Shown here one piece after another: positions 57,960 to 64,000 of a DNA stretch of 64,000 nt (position 1 is the stretch's first letter; every line of letters starts with the position of its first letter). Made by a program: the position numbers and the translations under genes. The DNA lies in assembly GCA_014058105.1 (NCBI GenBank), contig JACGCM010000715.1, positions 2,170,001 through 2,234,000 of the forward strand. The letters are read 5' to 3'. The notes under the pieces were generated by a model. The model did not search any database. It was given only the letters and a program-made list of their open reading frames with translations, and had not been told where the DNA came from. This DNA comes from Kingdonia uniflora (taxonomy: Eukaryota; Streptophyta; Magnoliopsida; Ranunculales; Circaeasteraceae).

Positions 57960-59650
57960 TCCAACATTGGTAATGGCATAGATAATACTAGTCAAACTCC
58001 TGAGGATACTAGTACATCTGAAGGCGGGGGCCATAACGAACCTCTTAGCCTGAAGATAACAAGCCTAAAACACGAGTGAGGAAAAAACTTGCTCGCTGCC
58101 ACTAAGCTCCAGTATCCAACATTGGTAATGGCATAGATAATACTAGCCTAACTCCTGAGGATACTCATACATCCGAAGGTGGAGGCCATAATGAACCTCT
58201 TAGCCTGAAGATAACAAGCCTAAAACACGAGTGAGGAGAAAACTTGTTCGCTTCCGCTAAGCTCCAACATCCAATATTGGTAATGGCATAGATAATACTA
58301 GCCTAACTCCTGATGATACTCATACATCCGAAGGCGGGGGCCATAATAAACCTCTTAGCCTGAAGATAACAAACCTAAAGTACAAGTGAGGAAAAAACTT
58401 GCTCGCTGCCGCTAAGCTCCAACATCCAACATTGGTAATGGTATAGATAATACTAGCCTAACTCCTGAGGATACTCATACATCCGAAGGCGGGGTCCATA
58501 ACGAACCTCTTAGCCTAAAGATAACACGCCTAAAGCACGAGTGAGGAAAAAACTTGCTCGCTGCCGCTAAGCTCCAACATCCAATATTGGTAATGACATA
58601 GATAATACTAGCCTAACTCCTGAGGATACTCATACATTCGAAGGCGGGGGCCATAACGAACCTCTTAGCCTGAAGATAGCAAGCCTAAAGCACGAGTGAG
58701 GAAAAAACTTGCTCACTGCCGCTAAGCTCCAACATCTAACATTGGTAAATGACATAGATAATACTAGCTTAACTCCTGAGGATACTCATACATCCGAAGG
58801 CGGGGGCCATATCGAACCTCTTAGCCTAAAGATAACAAGCCTAAAGCACGAGTGAGGAAAAAAATTGCTCGCTGCCGCTAAGCTCCAACATCCAACATTG
58901 GTAATGGCATAGATAATACTAGTTTAACTCTTGAGGATACTCATACATCCGAAGGCGGGGGCCATAGCGAACCTCTTAGCCTGAAAATAACAGGCCTAAA
59001 GCACGAGTGAGGAAAAAACTTTCTCGCTACCGCTGAACTCTAACATCCAACATTGGTAATGGCATAGATAATACTAGCCTAACATTTGAGGATACTCATA
59101 CATCCGAAGGCGGGGGCCATAACGAACCTCTTAGCTTGAAGATAACAAGCCTAAAATACGAGTGAGGAAAAAACTTGTTCGCTGCCACTAAGCTCCAACA
59201 TCTAACATTGGTAATGGCATAGATAATACTAGCCTAACTCCTGAGGATACTCATACATCCGAAGGCGGGGGCCATAATGAACCTCTTAGCCTGAAGATAA
59301 CAAGCCTAAAGCACGAGTGAGGAAAAAACTTACTCGCTGCCGGTAAGCTCTAATATCTAATATGGTATCAAGGCATAGATAATACTAGCCGAACCCCTGA
59401 GGATACAAAAACTTCTGGGGCTGGGGCCATAAAGGGCCTCAGCCTGCAGGATCTGGCCTAAAGCACGAGTGAGATGTTGCTCCCTGCCGATAACCCAACT
59501 CTCCAATATGGTATTAAGACATAGATACTACTAACCGAACCCCTGAGGAAACACAGATCCAAGGCAGAGGCCATAAAGAACCTCTTAGCCTGTGGTGACC
59601 GCCTAAAAGTATGAGCAAAGATAATACTAGCTCGCTACCGCTGAGCCATC
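57960..59650. repeat. 155-bp tandem array (~11 copies) after Tat pol
   Basis: The marker ATTGGTAATGGCATAGATAA recurs at about 57966, 58121, 58276, 58431, 58586, 58741, 58897, 59052 and 59207, a spacing of 155 bp with one 156. Two more diverged copies begin near 59361 and 59507. Each unit holds CTCCTGAGGATACTCATACA, CCGAAGGCGGGGGCCATAA and GCACGAGTGAGGAAAAAACT. The first nine copies are highly similar; the last two have degenerated. It encodes no protein. Confidence 0.95.
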
Positions 59651-60114
59651 CTGAAGTCCAAGGATTGAATCACAAATAATACTTACTTCTACACCCACGG
59701 ACTTCTTCTAATTCAATGGGTCAAACCAATGAATAACATCTACTGCAGGTGTGGAAATATTATTTTCTCATATCAGCATTTCAAATTACAACGCTCCTCT
59801 CAAAGTCCTAGATTGAGCACTGAAGCATCAACATCTGCTGTATACAAAAGGTACTCGTTATCAGAGTTCAATTCTATTTCTTTTTAACTCTACAAAATTT
59901 TCTTGATGGGAGAGCAGTCGACCTTCCTCCCACAACAGGAATAGGTAATAGGTGAGACTACACTCGAGCTTCCCTCTATTTCAGTCCTGGATGCCATATA
60001 TTCTGGAGCTCGTTCAGCAATAATTTAACTCCCTCGAGCTATCTGTTCAGCCCTCGTGGTCCCAATACCACGATCCATAACACCAATTGGATCTATGCTC
60101 GAGATATCAAGTTT
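59651..60114. other. Spacer between the Tat tandem array and the antisense gene
   Basis: No coding sequence or clear repeat is seen. It should contain the 3' UTR or polyadenylation region of the antisense gene and of the pol transcript; no signal could be assigned. Confidence 0.4.
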
Positions 60115-61300
60115 TCATACATAAGTCCTTCCAGAGAAGCAATCTTGCATCAAATCTCTCTCAACCTGCAGGAATTTTATTTCCTCGACAAAAAATGCAA
60201 CCAATGCGCTTAATTGCCGTTGATGCAAAGCTTCACCATCACATTTTTCTTGTTCGTGAACTACTAGTTCCTTAAAGGCTTGGTGACTAACAGCAGGACG
60301 CCTGTTATCCTTCAAACGACGAGCTTTCGATTCAGCCAGTTCAGCTGTTAATTGATCAATACATTCGCTCATCTGCCTTGTAAGATTTATCGATTTCTGC
60401 CGAGAGTTTGTGAGATCAATACGCATATTCTCCACTAACTCTTCTTTTGGACGAAGAAATTCCTTCATCTCTCGACTCCCCTCACCAGAAGCAATTTTAC
60501 CATCCCTTTTATCCAATTCAAATTTTAGATCTTTCTGATACTTCATTTCACGCACACGTAACTCCCGATCCGATTCGGAGATTCGCGCACAAAGTTGATT
60601 AATTCTTTCATTCATCTCCTTCTCACGTTGTACAGCTCTCCTCACGTTTCTTCGAGCGTGGGCCAAAACATTCACCAAACTTTTGCTCTTGGCTTGAATC
60701 TCTGCTAAATCAGCCCTGCTCTGAGCCTCTCTCCCTTTTAAACGACGTAAATCAGCCTTTACACGATCTAACCTGGCAATCAAACTATCACGTATTTGTA
60801 CAGAGTTACGCAATTCTCAATCTTTTCCCATAATACTACTACTCAATTTTTCAAAATCGGCCTCAGACACAGCCAAGTAAGTTCGCGCAGTATCCAGCTC
60901 TATCTCTCTCATCAACAACTGCTCGTTCAGAGCACGAATGTTACATTTCATATCAGATATCTCTTCATTTAACGCTATAATACGGCATTCAGCTAACTCA
61001 GCCTCGTACCGAGAACCTGACGTAGCCTTTTCTTTCAACTCAGCAAGTTCGCTGGTAAGTTGGTTCAAAGCCAAATCCCTGCTGAAAATTGTTGCAGTCT
61101 TTTGCTTGACTTATCTCTTAGCTTCTTCGAGCTTTAAAGAAAGCTTCACATTATCATCCAATCGATCTTTATACTGGGAAAACAAAACCTCATATTCTTC
61201 TGCATACTCAGCATTATACAAAAGAGTCTGCTCTTCTCTCTCTCTAACAACATCTAACTCCTTTTGCATAACAGTTAGTAGGGACTCACAACATCAATAC
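60115..61300 (-). pseudogene. Tat antisense gene, 3' part: coiled-coil exons
   Basis: Minus-strand frames 61074-60817 and 60813-60115 (joined by a frame change at 60815) encode charged heptad-rich helices: NQLTSELAELKEKA, NIRALNEQLLMREIELDTAR and SLIARLDRVKADLRRLKGRE. QREKEMNERINQLCARISES follows. The end is an aromatic-poor tail reaching MQDCFSGRTYV. Further coiled-coil frames extend upstream to ~61260. They belong to the same antisense gene as the domains at 61854-63610. Antisense ORFs with long coiled coils are known from Tat elements; their function is unknown. Confidence 0.7.
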
Positions 61301-61853
61301 TTAATGGGGAAGCAGATCGACAGAAATATACTAATAAACTTACAGTACAGACACCTACAAGCTCGAGATAACAAACTCCTCCTTGGCCTATCGGCAATAA
61401 CAAGTTTTGGGCACAAGACAGAGGGTACATACACAAACGTCCTGAACTAAAATAAATATGCAAGGTAAATATCTTTTCTTCTATCATTCTTGTTCATCTA
61501 GTTATTAATTTATTTGAATTATCTAACCTGCAATTCAGTAGAGGATTTTTTCTCCACTTCAAGCAGGCCCTCTAAGTTCACAACTCTGAGGGGCGAGCTT
61601 TCTATCTCCTACAATACGGAATTTCATAAGTAAAATGTTGTTGGCATCAAACAATAATAAAGTTATAAAGCTCGAGTTCATGTTTCATAACCAATGTTAC
61701 ATTACACGATCATCCTACCTGATTAATAGTTTCCTGATTATCGGCAGCGGTCTTTTCAGCAACATTCAGACCATCCTCCCTTTCCTCAACCTCTTTTTCA
61801 TCCATAATTTCCATCTCCTCATAATTTCCTTCGCTAAATGCCATTATCTCCGC

Positions 61854-63610
61854 CTATGTATACCTCAGCCGGTAGAGCTTCCCTGTAAGGTTGTTCCGAG
61901 AAATAGCCGACGCGGTAACCAATCGCTCTGCTTCAGCTTCACTTTCGGCCCTAACTTCCTTCAGCTTTAGGGCAGTAGCTTCCCTTTCTTTCTCCCGCTC
62001 CAACTGGAAAGCTCCCCTCTCCCGAATCAGGTTCTCTTCCAACTGATTTTTCTCCCCCTCGAGCTGGGAGATCCTCTTTTCCAGCTCCATCGACCTATCC
62101 TGGAAACCAAGCTGAACGTCCCTCAAAGCACGAGAAAACTGCAAAAAGAAATAAGTTAGCTCGAGAAACAAAATAGCTCGACAAAACCAACTATTTACTA
62201 ATCTTCTTAAATTCATCATCCATAACAGCAACCATCTTCTCTCGAGCTTTAGCTCGACATTGTTCCTCCAAGAGACTAACTTCGACCTCAAGTCCACCAC
62301 CTCAGCGATCTTATCGCTTTCCTCTAGCACCTCCTGCGACTTTGTGGGAGATGTTGCCTTCCTCCTCTTACTACTATCGTCCACATTGACCGACGAAATA
62401 GAACGAGAAGCAGCCCCCCTTTTTACAGCCTTCCACTTCGCCAGTTTCCGTACAACAGTGCTAAAGACAGTGGCCATGTTTACTAGTCCATCTAGAATTT
62501 CATTGAGCCGCGCGAGCTTCAAGGGTGTATTAAATTCAGGAGTTGTCAATTTCTCTTCCATTGAGCTTAGAGTTTTCCAAGCCAGTCTCCTCTTTGCTTG
62601 CGATCTCCTGACCTTGTCGTCCTTACAAGCTACCCTTTTGAACCTACTTATCTCTAACTCTTTGAGAACAGCTTCGAGCTCAATGCCTTCCCTGGTAATA
62701 ACGTCTATAAAAGATTCCTTCCTCGACACTTTGCAATTAATTCCTGCATAAAGATCGGCAACGTAAGGTACAGATCAACTATAGAAGTATAGTTCAACAT
62801 ACAAATGATAGTTCAATTCTCAATGGTATAATTACCCTTTGTTATAGTTCTATTATTAAGTTCCAGGGGTTCCGTATCAGACCACTGAAGACATTCACCA
62901 GACACCCATAAAAGGTTATCGTTCCACACTCGTCTTGCTGAAGACAGGTCGAAGAAATATGCTTTTGAAGAACTAGAAGAGAGATATGCACCATCAGTTG
63001 CTATGACATATTTCACAGCATACTACTCCAAAAAATCTTTGGTAGTAATCCTCTTCTCACTACCAGATGCAGCCCATCTCCCATTCAGGGTTTCACATAC
63101 AAGAATAACTTCCCAAAAATTGCAATTCAATTGCGCCGGACAAGCCGCAATCAAATTCATAACACTCTTAGCCAAATTGCTAAAAGGCAGAGTCAACCCA
63201 TAATCAAACTGGGCTTAATAGCAACAAAACCCATCAGTTCGACTATCCTTCACAACGCCTTGGACATACTCCAAGGATACTTTGTCCCCCAAACGCCTGC
63301 ACTTCTTTTCTTTGGCCAAATTAGGCAGCAAATACAAGTAATCCCCTCCTTGACTGACGCTGCAAGTCCTAAAGAAATTACCCCTATATGCGAAGGCGTG
63401 CCCCCAAATCCCATCTATACTACTTTTGGTCTTACAGAACTCCCTAAACCGACTAGAGCCTGTTGGGTACTCGACACGAGAACCCTTCAGACAAGGCCAT
63501 TCTATCAATTCGGCTACAGTATCCTCCTCAACCCCTACTCCAATGACGGGAGTTAACTGCCCTACGAGGTCTGCTTCATCAGCCTTTGCACAACCGGAAA
63601 TCGAAGCCAT
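61854..63610 (-). pseudogene. Tat antisense gene, 5' part: putative gypsy-type transposon domain and coiled coil
   Basis: The 5' frame 63610-63215 begins MASISGCAKADEADLVGQL and, after a stop at ~63213, continues in frame with DYGLTLPFSNLAKSVMNLIA, CPAQLNCNFWEVILVCETLN and KAYFFDLSSARRVWNDNLLW. This arrangement resembles the putative gypsy-type transposon (Transposase_28-like) domain. A likely intron (donor GG/GTAATT near 62835, acceptor near 62745) leads to 62729-61854: ESFIDVITREGIELEAVLKE, LTTPEFNTPLKLARLNEILD and SSKRRKATSPTKS, then coiled coil. An earlier exon may lie at 63878-64000 (donor ACG/GTAAGT). It is opposite in direction to pol. Confidence 0.7.
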
Positions 63611-64000
63611 ACTTATCTACAGTAAAGGGTCTACTTTAGAAAATGCTGGTCCAACAAAACCTACAGATAGGTTGAGGTATATATATCAATTTTTATCTCA
63701 CACTACTATATCACTTATACAATCACAAACTGTCTCAAAACGATTTTTATCGCCCCACGGTCATTATTCCTATTGTTATTTTTATTTCATTTTTGTGTTT
63801 GGTAGGGATTACATCCTTATCCCGACACAATAAAGGTATTTATACAAAAACTCTTGTAAACTAAAAGGCAGACTTACCGTCAGGACCCGAGCGAAAGTCT
63901 GCAGAGTTGGTCCGCACCAGTTTGCTCAATTTCTACAACTTCTTCAAAACCTCCTCGATCTCAGCCTCCTCTCGTAGTTTGCAATTGAGACTCCTAGTCA
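63611..64000. other. Upstream part of the Tat antisense gene or Tat 3' spacer
   Basis: The 63611-63877 stretch is AT-rich and could be an intron of the antisense gene (acceptor CTGTAG near 63618 on the minus strand). Minus-strand sequence from 64000 to 63878 is Glu/Lys-rich in translation (REEAEIEEVLKKL) with a stop. No LTR sequence similar to 51636-52224 is seen. Confidence 0.4.

Larger units (their letters stand above)
51636..64000 (+). mobile_element. Tat-type Ty3/gypsy retrotransposon (continues past the right edge)
   Basis: The 5' LTR (51636-52224) is followed by a primer-binding site, gag, protease, RT, RNase H, a second RNase H and integrase, in Ty3/gypsy order on the plus strand (52310-57771). 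A 155-bp tandem array (57960-59650) and an antisense spliced gene (60115 to beyond 63878) follow. The second RNase H before integrase, a tandem array after pol and an antisense ORF are traits of the Tat lineage. No 3' LTR is seen, so at least 12.4 kb of element lies in the window. Many stops and shifts break the polyprotein. Confidence 0.88.

Noticed and set aside
57960..59650. CRISPR array
   Set aside because: Units are 155 bp, directly adjacent and without unique spacers, inside a plant retrotransposon.
1..64000. Bacterial-type operons, ribosome binding sites or origins
   Set aside because: Introns, PMD/FAR1/PAL/CSLC genes and plant transposons show plant nuclear DNA.

Overview
The window looks like nuclear DNA of a eudicot plant. 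It holds one clear host gene (phenylalanine ammonia-lyase, with its plant-type intron and promoter), decayed pieces of two more plant gene families (PPR and cellulose-synthase-like C), and otherwise a dense nest of plant transposable elements. I could not identify the species. Gene calls are my own reading of translations; no database search was run.

Layout. 1-2700: PAL on the minus strand, cut by the left edge, with its promoter. 2822-3231: MITE 1. 4165-7965: 5'-truncated LINE with a 16-bp target-site duplication (TSD), itself hit by a hAT-type MITE (4731-5128, 8-bp TSD). 9465-10175: possible solo LTR. 10283-21194: a 10.9-kb Mutator-like element (MULE-1) with ~290-bp terminal inverted repeats (TIRs) and an exact 9-bp TSD. 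It carries a broken FAR1-type transposase on the plus strand, a broken plant-mobile-domain (PMD) gene on the minus strand, and about 28 copies of a short palindrome in ~51-57-bp satellite units. 21746-22098: MITE 2, inside an old degenerate tandem repeat. 22620-23388: PPR pseudogene. 23489-40656: Copia-A, a long Copia element with an extra 3' gene; its 3' LTR is split by Copia-B (34191-40502). 41057-42660: CSLC pseudogene that keeps its introns. 43324-51241: a second MULE (MULE-2, 9-bp TSD) filled by a minus-strand LINE, a degenerate tandem array and a SINE. 51344-51635: left part of MITE 3, split by the 5' LTR of a Tat-type Ty3/gypsy element (51636 to beyond the right edge) with gag, protease, RT, two RNase H domains, integrase, an ~11-copy 155-bp tandem array and a spliced antisense gene.

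How it fits together. Matching TSDs were read directly for the LINE at 4165, the hAT MITE, MITE 1, MITE 2, MULE-1, Copia-A, Copia-B, MULE-2 and the SINE, so the nesting order is firm: the hAT MITE is younger than its LINE, Copia-B is younger than Copia-A, and the LINE and SINE are younger than MULE-2. Almost every element gene is dead. Many lesions are G-to-A or C-to-T (Trp to stop, Cys to Tyr, His to Tyr), as expected from deamination of methylated cytosine in silenced DNA.

The most unusual features are the palindromic satellite confined to MULE-1, its pairing of a FAR1 transposase with a captured PMD gene, the repeated TCGTTCGAACGA palindrome of Copia-A, and the Tat element's tandem array next to an antisense gene.
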